From positions 186,001 through 250,000 of the forward strand of contig NZ_BONI01000002.1 of assembly GCF_016862635.1 (NCBI RefSeq): a stretch of DNA of 64,000 bases. Direction: 5' to 3'. Shown one piece after another: positions 51,838 to 61,276 of the stretch (positions are counted from its first letter, which is position 1; every line of letters begins with the position of its first letter). The translations under genes were made by a program, and so were the position numbers. This DNA is from Catellatospora coxensis (lineage in GTDB: Bacteria; Actinomycetota; Actinomycetes; Mycobacteriales; Micromonosporaceae). Under the pieces are notes generated by a model, which worked only from the letters and a program-made list of their open reading frames with translations, was not told the DNA's origin and made no database searches.

Positions 51838-52356
51838 ATGTCCCCGATCGCGGCGCACGCCAGTGTGCACGTCGCCAACCTGCGCGGGCGATGCCTGGTG
51901 TCCATCTGCGGCGAGATCGATATGTGCTGCGCCGGCGCAGTTCAGGCGAGTCTGCGTCGGACCGTGCAGGGTCGTGCCTTGTCTGGTCTGGTGGTGGACC
52001 TGGCGATGCTGACGTTCATCGACGCCCGCGGCCTGGCGGCTCTGCTTGACGCGGCGGCCCACGCCCGCGTCCGACAGCTGTGCTTCGCAGTGATCAACGC
52101 CGGCCCTGTTTTGCATGATGCGGTGACCAGCGCGGCAGGCGCCAACGCGATCGAGACCGACTGCCAAGCGCTGAGCTTCTGCGACTCCAGCGGCGTGGCC
52201 GCGCTGATCAAGGCACGCCGTCTGGCCTTACAGCACGGCAAAATTCTGCGGCTGGTCAACGTCGACGGGCTCGTCCGCGACGTCCTGCAGGTCTGCGGCG
52301 TCCTCGACCATCTCACCGGCCATGACCGGCAGGCCGAAGGATCATCGCCTGCCTGA
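51838..52356 (+). CDS. Double STAS-domain anti-sigma-factor antagonist
   Basis: This encodes 172 aa from the ATG at 51838; a GTG at 51766 is possible. The first STAS domain runs VHVANLRGRCLVSICGEIDMCC...LTFIDARGLAALL, and a second, shorter one follows with LSFCDSSGVAALI. The Ser/Thr site is DARG in the first (Ser lost) and DSSG in the second (kept). The second copy lacks its N-terminal strand. Such proteins relieve anti-sigma factors of the SpoIIAA/RsbV type. The arrangement looks like a duplicated and trimmed gene. Confidence 0.85.
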   Translation: MSPIAAHASVHVANLRGRCLVSICGEIDMCCAGAVQASLRRTVQGRALSGLVVDLAMLTFIDARGLAALLDAAAHARVRQLCFAVINAGPVLHDAVTSAAGANAIETDCQALSFCDSSGVAALIKARRLALQHGKILRLVNVDGLVRDVLQVCGVLDHLTGHDRQAEGSSPA

Positions 52357-52762
52357 TCCGCCGCCGGAAGGCTGCCGCTTCCATCGCCCGCCTACGCCGC
52401 CGACGCAGCGCACGCCGACCTTGCAGCGCTCGCCCGGCACGGCAGGGCCTGACGCAACGTGAGCCACCGCCGTGACTCAATAGCTCAGGCGCCGCGGCGG
52501 TCAGGCTGTGTCTGGCCTCTGCGCTGTCTGCGCGCGGCCTCGACGGTGAGGGTTGCTCCGTTTGTGAGGGTGCGGTCACTGGCCTGGCGTGGTGGTGGCT
52601 CAACCGCCGCCAGAGCCAAGCAGTCCGGGCGAAAGTTGCCCCTGTACCGAGCCGGGCCACCATGGGCTGCGCCTGCACCCAGCGCCGGATCGCGGGACGC
52701 GCCGTGCTGGTTTTGCAGGCGCTGATCAGCGGAGGGTCGTGAATTGTCGGCACCGCGGCTGG
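52357..52762. other. Intergenic region
   Basis: No gene, terminator or operator was found in these 406 bases. Open frames here are Arg/Pro-rich and look like chance. Confidence 0.45.
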
Positions 52763-53353
52763 TCAGCGTCGCAGGGCCGCATCCACTCGGTCGACGTTGT
52801 CCGACCAGGGCCGCGCGGGAACGACCGGGACACCGATCCGTGCGGCCCGGATGGACAGTTCGGCATCGAAACGCGCGCTCACGAGGGCGCGCAACCGTTG
52901 CTCAGCCGCACCGGGCTCGCGGGACAGGTAGTTCGCGACGATCTGATCCTCGTCCGGCTCGGAGATCACCACCGTCCTGACCAGGTCGCCGAAGCCGGCC
53001 GCGACATCTGGCAGCAGGTAGTCGCCCTCCATGACAACCGGCGCCGCGGACTCGATGTGATCGGTGATGACGGCTTCGATCCCAGGCCGCATCGTCTCAG
53101 CGACGGCGATCGTGTGCTCGACGATCCGCGCCGGCGTCCACTGCCGCGCCGCGACGTTCGTGTCCCACAAGTGCAGCATCGGCGACTGCTCGGGCGTGGT
53201 CAGCGCCTTGACCACGGTCACCATGTCATCGACCTCGGCCAGCGGCACGCCGTACCGGCGGGCCAACGCGGTCGCGATGCGCGACTTACCGATGCCGGAC
53301 GCGCCGCAGATGAGCGTGACAGTCCAGGACGGAGCAGGGACAGGATTACCCAT
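52763..53353 (-). CDS. P-loop kinase-like ATPase
   Basis: This encodes 196 aa. Walker A GASGIGKSR is near the N-terminus, and a later Asp-rich pair (VDDM) and an Arg-rich lid (ANYLSREPGAAEQRLRALVSARF) fit the fold of small nucleotide or metabolite kinases. It resembles 2-phosphoglycerate kinase-like proteins but has no distinctive substrate motif. Single gene. Confidence 0.75.
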   Translation of the reverse strand: MGNPVPAPSWTVTLICGASGIGKSRIATALARRYGVPLAEVDDMVTVVKALTTPEQSPMLHLWDTNVAARQWTPARIVEHTIAVAETMRPGIEAVITDHIESAAPVVMEGDYLLPDVAAGFGDLVRTVVISEPDEDQIVANYLSREPGAAEQRLRALVSARFDAELSIRAARIGVPVVPARPWSDNVDRVDAALRR

Positions 53354-53426
53354 ACCAATGATCTTTGCCGATCACCGCAAGCCGACCCGGGTGACCCTGC
53401 TTGCCCTGCGGTCGGGCAGCAGCCGC

Positions 53427-53711
53427 TCACCCTGAAGCGATCCCCTGCGGTCGCGCGGTAGCGCGGGTTGACAGTGACCGGCTGTCGTCTGGAGCGTTCG
53501 GCGCCTTGGCAGGTCTAGGCATCGCCGGGTGACGTTCTCGGCCGTCCCGACGCTTAGCCATTGAAGCCGGTGGGTTGCTGCCTGCCGGCTTCACCACTTC
53601 ACCGGCTGGTGGCTCGGCTGCCTTCGGAGTGCACCCGGGCACGAGCAGAGCGATCAGGCAGGCGGCGATGGCGCCGCCTGCGATGAGTAGGACACTGGCT
53701 CCGATTCCCAT
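53427..53711 (-). CDS. Small lipoprotein-like membrane protein
   Basis: This encodes 94 aa from the ATG at 53711. MGIGASVLLIAGGAIAACLIALLVPGC is one helix ending in a Cys, like a shortened DUF6458 protein (compare 58214-58441). The tail is Pro/Lys/Arg-rich. It starts 25 bases after the DksA-like gene ends. Moderate confidence that it is a real gene. Confidence 0.5.
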   Translation of the reverse strand: MGIGASVLLIAGGAIAACLIALLVPGCTPKAAEPPAGEVVKPAGSNPPASMAKRRDGRERHPAMPRPAKAPNAPDDSRSLSTRATARPQGIASG

Positions 53712-53736
53712 TGTCGCCGCGCTTGCGGAGGCGATG

Positions 53737-54099
53737 TCAGCGGTGACGGTCCAGCACGCCCTGGCAAGGCACGCAGTGCGCGGCCCACGGCATCGCGGTG
53801 AGGCGGCCGACCGGGATCTGCTCACAGCAGCGTTCGCCGGTGCCGTGCAGGCCATTGTCGAGGCGCACGAGCGCGACCTGCAGCTGCTCCTGCAGCGCAG
53901 AAGCCACCATGGCCGGCTCGGCGGTTTCCGGCGCCGCCGTACCGGCGTCGGCAGCATCACCGGTGCCCAGATCATGGCGGCCGAGCGCAGCAGTGCTCTG
54001 CTCCCGTAGCCGCTGCAGCTGCTGCGCGCTCTGCTCGTAGCGCTGGCGCACCGTCTGCCCGACAACCGCCCTATCGACGCCCTCCACCACCGCGGTCAT
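53737..54099 (-). CDS. DksA/TraR-like protein with altered zinc finger
   Basis: This encodes 120 aa from the ATG at 54099: a long helix region followed by TGERCCEQIPVGRLTAMPWAAHCVPCQG. In DksA/TraR proteins the finger is CxRCGxxI...C(x2)C; here the first Cys is Gly, with a Cys after the second. One zinc ligand is displaced. Such proteins bind the RNA polymerase secondary channel and modulate initiation. Function may be retained through the extra Cys. Confidence 0.75.
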   Translation of the reverse strand: MTAVVEGVDRAVVGQTVRQRYEQSAQQLQRLREQSTAALGRHDLGTGDAADAGTAAPETAEPAMVASALQEQLQVALVRLDNGLHGTGERCCEQIPVGRLTAMPWAAHCVPCQGVLDRHR

Positions 54100-54367
54100 G
54101 GACTCCCCTTCGCATCGGCCGCTTGACCTGTCGCACACCTGCACAAGACGGGCCCCGGGCGCGACCTCAAGCACATCCCAAGATCTATGTCGATGGCGTA
54201 CCCGCGTATGGCGCTGACGCAAACTGACCGAACAACCCACGCTAACGTCACGGGTGATGACACTTGCTGAGGTGGCGCGGGTGGCTGAGCGCTCTTCGCT
54301 GGGGTGTCCTTCGTTCTTGCCGCGGCTCGCGGGCACGGCACAGCCGCCGCGCCCGCGAGCAGACGCG

Positions 54368-55321
54368 TCATGAGCTGCGGCGAGGCGACCTGGCGCCCGG
54401 AAGTACCTGGGTGGCGTCGGCGTCGTGGCCGTCGCGCTGCCCGGCGGGCGGTGTGGGTGCGACGATGGCGGCCCGCTGCCCGGTCTGGACATTCGCGGGC
54501 GTCACGGGAATGGCGATAGTGCGCTCGCCGTGGATCTGGGTGGCGTCGGCCTGGCCGGCGGTGTAGGCGCGGGTGTGGTCGTCCACGCGTGCCGACTCGG
54601 TGCCGGCGCGGTCCAGCCAGCCGTCCCAGCGCGACGGCATGGGGCGGATCAGTCCGCCGCCGACGCCGACGATGAGGATGCCGGCGGCCGTCGCCAGGGC
54701 GGTGATCAGGATGGGGGTGGTTACGGTGGTGGCCGCCGATCTGGTTGAGGGCCGCGATGACGCCCAGGCCGATGATGAACACCGACGCGATCCGGGCGAG
54801 GGTGCGGCCTTGGGACAGGCCGCCGAGTGCGGCGGTGACGATGTCCTTGACCCAGAGTAGAGCAGGATGTTGCCCGGGGCGATGTCGCGGTGCACGACGC
54901 CGCGGGAGTGTGCGGCGGCCAGCCCGTCGGCGGTCTGCGCGCCTACCTGCGCCGCCTGCTGCCACGGCAGGCTGCGCTGCCCGGCCAGCGGCTGCGTGAG
55001 CGGGTCGCCGTCGATCAGTTCCATGACCAGGTACGCCGCGCTCAGCCGCCCTCCCTTGTGGGCGGTGCCGAAGTCGTACACGTCGGCGATGTTGCGGTGG
55101 CGCAGCCTGGCCAGTGCTTGGGCTTCGACCTGCAGGCGGGTCAGGGCGGCGTCGTCGAGCAGTTCGGTCTTGAGGAGTTTGACGGCGACCATGCGCCCGA
55201 GTCGTTCGTCGCTGGCGTGCCAGACGGTGGCGCTGCCGCCGCGTCCGGCCGGTTCGGTGAGCAGGTAGCGCTCTTCCAGCAGGGTTCCTGCCTGCCACGG
55301 CGACGTTGCCGTGCCGGTCAT
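54368..55321 (-). pseudogene. Chimaera of a Ser/Thr kinase N-terminus and a TM-helix/MscS-like C-terminus
   Basis: From the ATG at 55321 (after AGGAGG), 153 codons encode a protein kinase: ERYLLTEPAGRGGSATVW glycine loop, AVKLL lysine, and VHRDIAPGNILL, where the usual HRDxK Lys is Ala. The domain then stops at about 54863, before DFG and the C-lobe. The following bases carry the end of a conserved TM-helix protein (VKDIVTAALGGLSQGRTLARIASVFIIGLGVIAALNQIG), out of frame. A small frameshift near 54735 brings its last part (TTVTTPILITALATAAGILIVGVGGGLIRP) back into the kinase frame. The frame stays open to 54368, about 317 aa. A deletion joined two neighbours. Confidence 0.75.
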
Positions 55322-55335
55322 TGGGTCCTCCTGGG

Positions 55336-57498
55336 TCAGGCGCGGGCGGCGACTTCGGCGGTGCGGTGCATCTTCTGCCAGCGCAGCCTGCGTCCGGCGA
55401 TGGCGGTGGTCGCTGATCGCAGCAGGACGGCGTACATGAGCTGCCTGTAGACCAACTGCTGCAGCGGCAGCACCCACAGCGGGCGCAGCGGCTCGCGGTC
55501 GAGGCGGAACGCCAGGATCGCCGTGGCGGTCTGCACGGCCAGGATCGCGAGCCAGCCGTAGAGGGTGCTGGCGCGGTCGAGGAAGAACCAGCCGTATACG
55601 GCCAGCAGGTCCAGGATCGGCCCGAACAGCGGCAGCAGCACGCTGAACGCGGCGATCAACGTGAGTCCGCGGCGGCCGAACCGGCCGGACGCGCCGGATT
55701 CGATGACGCTGCGGCGGTGCTTCCACATCGACTGCATGGTGCCGTAGCTCCACCGGTAGCGCTGCTGCCACAGCTGCCGCAGCGTCGTGGGCGCTTCGGT
55801 GTGGCAGCGGGCGTGCTGCTGGTAGACCACCCGCCAGCCGGCCCGCAGGATGCCCATGGTCAGGTCGGTGTCCTCGGCCAGGGTGTCGGTCGACAGCCCG
55901 CCCGTGTCGGTCAGGGCCTGCCGCCGGAACGCCCCCAGCGCGCCGGGGATCGTCGGGATGCAGCCCAGGGCGTCGTAGAGGCGCCGGTCGAGGTTGAACC
56001 CGATCACGTACTCGATGTGCTGGAACAGGGCCAGCAGTCGGCGGCGGTTGCCGACCTTCACGTTGCCGGCGACCGCACCCACAGTCGGGTCGGCGAACGG
56101 CTCGACCAGCCGGGCGAGCGCGTCGGGTTCGACGATGGTGTCGGCGTCGACCATCACGATCAGGTCGTGGCGGGCCAGGGCGATGCCGGTGTTGAGAGCG
56201 AGGGCCTTGCCGCCGTTGGGGACCCGTACGAGCCGGACGCTGTCCATGCCCAGCGCCTCGACCGCGGCGGCGGTGCCGTCGGTGGAGCCGTCGTCGACGA
56301 CGACGATCTCCAGCTGCGGGTACACCGACGCGGCCAGGGTCCGTACGGTCGCGGCGATGGTGTCCTGCTCGTTGTAGGCCGGCACGATGATCGACACCGG
56401 TGCGGTGACCGGCGGACCGGGCTGCCAGGACGGGCGGCGGCGGGTGCGCAGCGCGACGGCGAACATCAGCAGCGTGCGGGCCAGGGTGAGCACCCCGACG
56501 GCGATGAGGATCCACCACAGGCCGCCCATCATCGCGTCGGACGCGGCGATGGTCCAGACCAGGGCGTGCCCGCGCCACTGGTCCGCATCGCTGGCCGACT
56601 GGTGTGCGGGCACGGCCGGCGGGGTGGCCAGTGCCTGGGAGGCGGTGGTGAACCGGTAGCCGCGCTCGCGCATGGCCGGGATGTAGCGGCCCAGCGCGGC
56701 CAGGGTCTGTGCCCGGTCGCCGCCGGCGTCGTGCAGCAGCACGATCGCCCCGCCTTCACGGGGGGTGGCGTTGGCGACGATCGCCGCCTGACCGGGGCGG
56801 GCCCAGTCACGGCTGTCGGCGTTCTCCAGCACCGTCAGGTAGCCCGCAGCGCCGGCCTCCTGCAGCACCCGCCAGTCGGCGTCGCGCACGGCGTCGGGCG
56901 ACGACGAGTACGGGGGCCGGAACAGGGTCGTCTTGACGCCGGTCGCGTGCGCGATCGCGAGCTGGGTCAGGGAGTATTCGAGGCTGCGCCGCCACGGGCC
57001 GATCGCGGTCAGGTCGGGGTGGGTGAAGGTGTGCACGCCGACCTCGTGGCCTTCGGCGACGATGCGCCGCGTCAGGTCCGGGTAGCGGGCGGCCTGCGCG
57101 CCGACGACGAAGAACGTCGCCTGGACCCGGTGGTGGGCCAGCAGGTCCAGGATCTGCGGCGTCCAGACGGGGTCGGGGCCGTCGTCGAAGGTCAACGCGA
57201 TCCGGTCCCGGGCCGGCTGGGTGGTGGCGGGCCGGCCGGTGGTGGTGATCGCGGGACCGCCGTCGCGTACCTGTGCGGGCACGGCGGCGTCGCTGCCTGC
57301 CGCCACGGTGGTGCTGTCGGGCGCGAACGAGGCGTTGGTGTAGGCCTGTACCAGCAGCAGCGTGACGAACACGCCCACCAGCACCCCGGCCACCAGTCGG
57401 CGCAGCCACCGGCCCACCGGACGGCGGCCGCTGAGCCTGCTGGTCACCGCCAGCTCATCTTGCGTGGGGGCGCTGTTGCTGCTGAGGTAGACACTCAC
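55336..57498 (-). CDS. Bifunctional polysaccharide deacetylase/GT2 membrane protein
   Basis: This encodes 720 aa from the GTG at 57498, with a basic N-terminus and a helix (GVLVGVFVTLLLVQAY). Residues ~120-300 are a NodB deacetylase: TFDDGPD, HTFTHPD and RPPYSSS. After another helix comes a GT2 glycosyltransferase (VSIIVPAYNEQDT, VVDDGST, VDADT, QQRYRW), ending in several helices. This pairing is known in actinomycetes and polymerises an N-acetylated polysaccharide while deacetylating it outside. It probably makes a surface polymer of the PNAG type. Confidence 0.93.
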   Translation of the reverse strand: MSVYLSSNSAPTQDELAVTSRLSGRRPVGRWLRRLVAGVLVGVFVTLLLVQAYTNASFAPDSTTVAAGSDAAVPAQVRDGGPAITTTGRPATTQPARDRIALTFDDGPDPVWTPQILDLLAHHRVQATFFVVGAQAARYPDLTRRIVAEGHEVGVHTFTHPDLTAIGPWRRSLEYSLTQLAIAHATGVKTTLFRPPYSSSPDAVRDADWRVLQEAGAAGYLTVLENADSRDWARPGQAAIVANATPREGGAIVLLHDAGGDRAQTLAALGRYIPAMRERGYRFTTASQALATPPAVPAHQSASDADQWRGHALVWTIAASDAMMGGLWWILIAVGVLTLARTLLMFAVALRTRRRPSWQPGPPVTAPVSIIVPAYNEQDTIAATVRTLAASVYPQLEIVVVDDGSTDGTAAAVEALGMDSVRLVRVPNGGKALALNTGIALARHDLIVMVDADTIVEPDALARLVEPFADPTVGAVAGNVKVGNRRRLLALFQHIEYVIGFNLDRRLYDALGCIPTIPGALGAFRRQALTDTGGLSTDTLAEDTDLTMGILRAGWRVVYQQHARCHTEAPTTLRQLWQQRYRWSYGTMQSMWKHRRSVIESGASGRFGRRGLTLIAAFSVLLPLFGPILDLLAVYGWFFLDRASTLYGWLAILAVQTATAILAFRLDREPLRPLWVLPLQQLVYRQLMYAVLLRSATTAIAGRRLRWQKMHRTAEVAARA

Positions 57499-57830
57499 CG
57501 GGCACACCCCGGGGCCGACACCGCCGCGCAGGTGGCCGCCGGGACGGGGTCCGGGTGGACCGGTGCGACCGAGATGCTGAGCCACACCCCCGCCGCTGCG
57601 ACCGCCAGCAGCGCCGCTACGGCCAGCACGACGATGCGGATCCGGCCGCGGCGGCGGCCGGTGTCGTCGACGAACACCGGCGCGACCGGCGCGGGGGCGG
57701 GCATGCGCCTGGTCGGGTCAGCGGGCTCGGCGAGCGTGTCAGACGCAGGGGGCGGGTCGATGGTGGCGGGTCGGGCGCGGCCGATGTGGCGGGCGACGGT
57801 GGCGCGTCCGATGCGCCTGCTGGCAGTCAT
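57495..57830 (-). CDS. Small membrane protein coupled to the GT2 gene
   Basis: This encodes 111 aa with a Pro-rich cytoplasmic region and one membrane helix (IVVLAVAALLAVAAAGVWLSI). It overlaps the GT2 gene by 4 bases (GTGA), so it may help export or regulate synthesis. Family not recognised. Confidence 0.65.
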   Translation of the reverse strand: MTASRRIGRATVARHIGRARPATIDPPPASDTLAEPADPTRRMPAPAPVAPVFVDDTGRRRGRIRIVVLAVAALLAVAAAGVWLSISVAPVHPDPVPAATCAAVSAPGCAR

Positions 57831-57902
57831 TACCGCGGTCTCCGATGCGGCGAGCAGAAATGGGGGTGTGAGATGGCGCGGTGCCGCCGGGCGTCTGCGC
57901 CA

Positions 57903-58148
57903 TCAGCGGTCGGCTGATGGGACGCCGAAGGGTGGCCGCGACGTGGTGGTGCGGCTGGTCTGGAAGTCGGTGATGTTTTCGATGTGGCCGTCTGCGGCGA
58001 TGACCGACAGCCGGGCCGGGGCGTTGCTGCGGGCGGCGGCGATGGCCTGCCACACGGCCTCGGGTTTTCGCCGGTGGACACCTACCACCTGGTCGCCGTC
58101 GAGCACGTCCCAGACGTCGTGGTTGGCGACGACCTCGAAGTACCGCAA
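57903..58148 (-). CDS. Small DUF2188-like protein
   Basis: This encodes 81 aa, EVVANHDVWDVLDGDQVVGVHRRKPEAVWQAIAAARSN, then a beta pair and a disordered Arg/Thr tail. The pattern resembles DUF2188, small proteins of unknown role. It lies upstream of the GT2 operon on the same strand. Confidence 0.6.
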   Translation of the reverse strand: MRYFEVVANHDVWDVLDGDQVVGVHRRKPEAVWQAIAAARSNAPARLSVIAADGHIENITDFQTSRTTTSRPPFGVPSADR

Positions 58149-58213
58149 GCGCGCCTCCCCTGCCGTCGGCGGCGCCCGCCGGCCTCACCAGCCGGCGGGA
58201 TGCCGCCGAAGTA

Positions 58214-58441
58214 TCAGATCTCGGTGCGCTCCTCGACCCGGCGAACGTGCGTGGGTTCGCTGACGATCGTCGCGCGGCTGCGCGGCCCCCAGATCAGGGT
58301 CGTGAACAGCAGACCGAGCACACCACCGATCATGAAGATCCAGCCGATCACGTCGATGTCGATGCCCGCGACGTCGAAGTCGAGCGCGAACGTGAAGATC
58401 GCGCCGAGCACGATGAGGAAGATGCTTGCGCCGATACCCAT
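58214..58441 (-). CDS. DUF6458 membrane protein
   Basis: This encodes 75 aa with two helices (MGIGASIFLIVLGAIFTFALDF and VIGWIFMIGGVLGLLFTTLIW) and a charged tail ending VRRVEERTEI. These are the features of DUF6458, common in actinobacteria. Function unknown. Compare the shortened relative at 53427. Confidence 0.9.
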   Translation of the reverse strand: MGIGASIFLIVLGAIFTFALDFDVAGIDIDVIGWIFMIGGVLGLLFTTLIWGPRSRATIVSEPTHVRRVEERTEI

Positions 58442-58877
58442 TGGTGGTCACCTCCAAGGCTGGCCGCGGCGTCGCGGCTCTAGCGCGCCGATACCCTGGG
58501 GGTCTTGTTGAAAACCGTCGGCGGTAGACGGATGAGGTCCTGACCTGCGCCGATACGGCGAGCAGGGAGGGTCCGGGTTGGGTTTGTCACAACCCAGTGA
58601 CATCTTCGTGAGGCCCGGCGCTTCTCGTTTTCGCGCCTTGCCGACCGTGGGCAGCGTGTGTGGCCGTCGGCGGCTTCCACCGGTTGCCTCACCGATGGGG
58701 GCTGGCTCACTGGCGAGAGCTCGTACCCCGCGCAGGCCTGCTTCCGCCCCCGCGTTGGCAGCGCGGGGGCGCCTTCGAACCTTACGTCGAACCGGCAACC
58801 GGGCCGAAGAAGCATCAGGTGACCTATGTGCGCCCGCGCATCCCGACGGGGGACCTGCCGGGCCGCGCACGTCTCTG
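58442..58877. other. Intergenic region
   Basis: 436 bases with no supported gene. A GC-rich inverted repeat (GCCCCCGCG...CGCGGGGGC, about 58747-58770) is a possible terminator for either flank. Confidence 0.4.
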
Positions 58878-59501
58878 TCAGGCCACGTCGGTGAGGCCCG
58901 GGCCGGCGAGGCGGGACAGCGCGACCTTCCTGCCGGTCAGCAGCAGGAGCAGGGCGTCGATGGGTCCGGTCACCTCAGGGCCGGCGCCGACCGACCAGTC
59001 CACGTCGCTGGCCGTCAGCCGTACTGCGCGCAGGCGGCGGCGAGCCCAGAACGGCCAGCCCATGGTCCACACCCGGGTGGCGGCCGCGGCAGCGGCCCGG
59101 GGTGGTATGGGCAAGTGACGGCCCAGCGGCAGGGCGATGTCCTGAGCGTGCACCATCGTGTCGAAGAGGATGTTGCGGTAGTTGGTGACGACCGGCAGTC
59201 GCCGGGAGTGCGCGTGCCCGCGAAGCTGTGCGACGAGTTCCGAGACGGGGCGCTGTGCATGCCGGACCGCGATGTCATGGTTGAGACGGTGGAACCGGCC
59301 CCCGGCCCGCATCGCGGCTGCGGTCATCGCCCAGACGCCAGGCGGCTGTGGCACAAGGACCAGGTGGGCGACGACGTCACGCACCCGCCATCCGGCGCAC
59401 AGCGACGGCGTCTCCCACTCGACCTCGGACAGTCCTTCCAGCAGATCGGCCAGCTGATGCCGCTGTCCGGCGATGACCTGCCAGCTCTCGTCTTGATCCA
59501 T
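58878..59501 (-). CDS. DinB/maleylpyruvate-isomerase-fold mycothiol-type protein
   Basis: This encodes 207 aa. The opening helix (QRHQLADLLEGLSEVEWETPSLCAGWRVRDVVAHLV) is the conserved start of mycothiol-dependent maleylpyruvate isomerases (TIGR03083 type), with CxGW and a His for metal. It is divergent from a MarR gene, which probably controls both. Reaction unknown. Confidence 0.87.
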   Translation of the reverse strand: MDQDESWQVIAGQRHQLADLLEGLSEVEWETPSLCAGWRVRDVVAHLVLVPQPPGVWAMTAAAMRAGGRFHRLNHDIAVRHAQRPVSELVAQLRGHAHSRRLPVVTNYRNILFDTMVHAQDIALPLGRHLPIPPRAAAAAATRVWTMGWPFWARRRLRAVRLTASDVDWSVGAGPEVTGPIDALLLLLTGRKVALSRLAGPGLTDVA

Positions 59502-59527
59502 CGCCGACCCCTAACTGGTACGATGAT

Positions 59528-59544
59528 TTGACTAAATTCAGTCA
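59528..59544. promoter_or_regulatory. MarR-type operator
   Basis: TGACT-N6-AGTCA is a perfect inverted repeat between the divergent DinB-like and MarR genes. Confidence 0.6.
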
Positions 59545-59574
59545 GAGAATCTGACCACATGTCAAGGGGCGGCC

Positions 59575-60021
59575 ATGCCGGAGGAGCCGAACATCGGGCT
59601 GCTGATGTTCATCGCGCACCGCGCACTGGAGAAGCGGGTGCTCGACGCAGTCACCGACGCGGGCTTCGGCATCACGCTGGCGCAGGCGCGGATCTTTCAA
59701 CGCGTCGGACCCGACGGCACACGCCTGACCGAACTCGCCGAGCAGGCCCAGGTCACCAAGCAGACAGCAGGATTCCTCGTCGACCAGTTGGAGCGCGCCG
59801 GCTACGTGGAACGAGTGGCCGACCCCACCGACGCCCGCGCGCGCCTGGTACGCATCGCCGAACGGGGCCGCCGGGCGACGGTCGTCGCCGCGGCCGTCGT
59901 GGCGGAGGTCGAGGCGGAGTGGACAGCACACCTGGGCGTGCGGCGCATGGCAGACGTCCGCGACGCGCTGACCCGCCTACGCCAGATCACCGACCCCTAC
60001 GAGCGGAGGACAACAGGTTAG
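59575..60021 (+). CDS. MarR-family regulator
   Basis: This encodes 148 aa. The winged helix (TRLTELAEQAQVTKQTAGFLVDQLERAGYVERVADPTDARARLVRI) is typical, flanked by dimer helices. It is divergent from the DinB-fold gene and likely represses it. Confidence 0.92.
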   Translation: MPEEPNIGLLMFIAHRALEKRVLDAVTDAGFGITLAQARIFQRVGPDGTRLTELAEQAQVTKQTAGFLVDQLERAGYVERVADPTDARARLVRIAERGRRATVVAAAVVAEVEAEWTAHLGVRRMADVRDALTRLRQITDPYERRTTG

Positions 60022-60301
60022 ACGGGACGCCCGGCAGCCACCGATCTTCCGTACACGACAGCTGTGCACACGGTCGGCGATCGGATCTGGTCCAGATTCA
60101 TTGATCGAAGCCGACCACCGTCAAGGCGTCAGGTCGCAGGCAGGACTCGCTCGCCGGGCAGGCCGAAGCCCCGCGGCCGCACATCCGCCTTGGCGCAGCT
60201 TGATCCTGTTCACGCCACCTTCAAATGACGTTCTGCATGATGGGAACGCCGTGGATGCTGGTGCCTGGCCCGCCCGTGAGCTGATCCCCGGAGGCGGGCT
60301 G

Positions 60302-61276
60302 TTACTGGGGGTCCTGTCCGGTCAGTGGGCTGGTGTCCGGCCTTGCCCAGGTGCCATCCGGCTGCGGTGCGGCGTGTCGGACGCTGGGGTGGTCGGCGAT
60401 GAGCGACCCGCGGATCTCGCTCATGTGTGTCGCCCAGGTGATGCGGGGCAGCATGTAGGTCGATGCGGTGAAGGATGTCGGTAGCGGCGCGGGCGGACCG
60501 AACAGCCAGCCCTGTCCGAGGGATGCGCCGATCGCGATTGCCGTTTTCAGGTGATGCCGGGTTTCGATGCCCTCGGCGAGGATGGCCGCGTCGGTGCGCC
60601 GGGCCTGGGCACGCACGGTGTCGACCACCGCGGCGTGCCGGCCGGCGGACTGGACCACGTGGCGGTCGAGCTTGATTACGTCGGGGCTCACCAGTGGCAT
60701 GAGGGTCAGGGTCTGCGCCGCGGCGCCGACGTCGTCCAGCGCTATGCGCCCGCCCCGGCGGCGTATCCAGTCGATCGACGTCATGAGCGCGCCGATGTCC
60801 GGCGGATGGTGCTCGGTGAGCTCGAACACGATCTGGAGCCTGGCCATCGCGGACTTCACGTCATCGACGAATCCGGCGGGCGCGGGCATGCCAAGGGTGA
60901 CCTGATCCACGTTCATGAACAGCGGCAGCGAGAGGGGAAGGCCGGCTCGTAGGGCACCCTGGCAGGCTGCTGCCTGGCAGAGCCGGTCGAGTTCGGGAAC
61001 ACAGCCGGCGCGGACCGCGTAGGCGAACAAGGCGGCTGGGGAATGGAACTCGGTGCTTTCGGGACCCCTTGCCAGGGCTTCGTACGCCACCGTTTGGCCG
61101 TTGGACAGCGTGACGATCGGCTGGTAAACGCAATAAACCAGCCGATCGGAAAGGATCGACTCGAACAACTTTCGTCGGCTGCAAGACGTATCAAGTGGGG
61201 CCATATCGAGTCCCTGCATGGAAGTTTGAGCGTTAAAATGGCTCATCCATCTGCCCGGGTCATCCCGCCCGCTCAT
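60302..61276 (-). CDS. EAL-domain protein
   Basis: This encodes 324 aa. The EAL signature YEALARG, the Asn motif FMNVDQ, FELTEH, the altered DDxGxG loop (LDDVGAAAQ), IKLDRHVV, AEGIET and GQGWLFG are all present. It resembles cyclic-di-GMP phosphodiesterases; the loop change may lower catalysis. No GGDEF or sensor domain precedes it. Confidence 0.9.
   Translation of the reverse strand: MSGRDDPGRWMSHFNAQTSMQGLDMAPLDTSCSRRKLFESILSDRLVYCVYQPIVTLSNGQTVAYEALARGPESTEFHSPAALFAYAVRAGCVPELDRLCQAAACQGALRAGLPLSLPLFMNVDQVTLGMPAPAGFVDDVKSAMARLQIVFELTEHHPPDIGALMTSIDWIRRRGGRIALDDVGAAAQTLTLMPLVSPDVIKLDRHVVQSAGRHAAVVDTVRAQARRTDAAILAEGIETRHHLKTAIAIGASLGQGWLFGPPAPLPTSFTASTYMLPRITWATHMSEIRGSLIADHPSVRHAAPQPDGTWARPDTSPLTGQDPQ

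Noticed and set aside
55717-58263. A very long plus-strand frame opposite the GT2 gene
   Set aside because: Shadow of the polysaccharide deacetylase/GT2 gene and the small genes behind it, with no start signal or motif.
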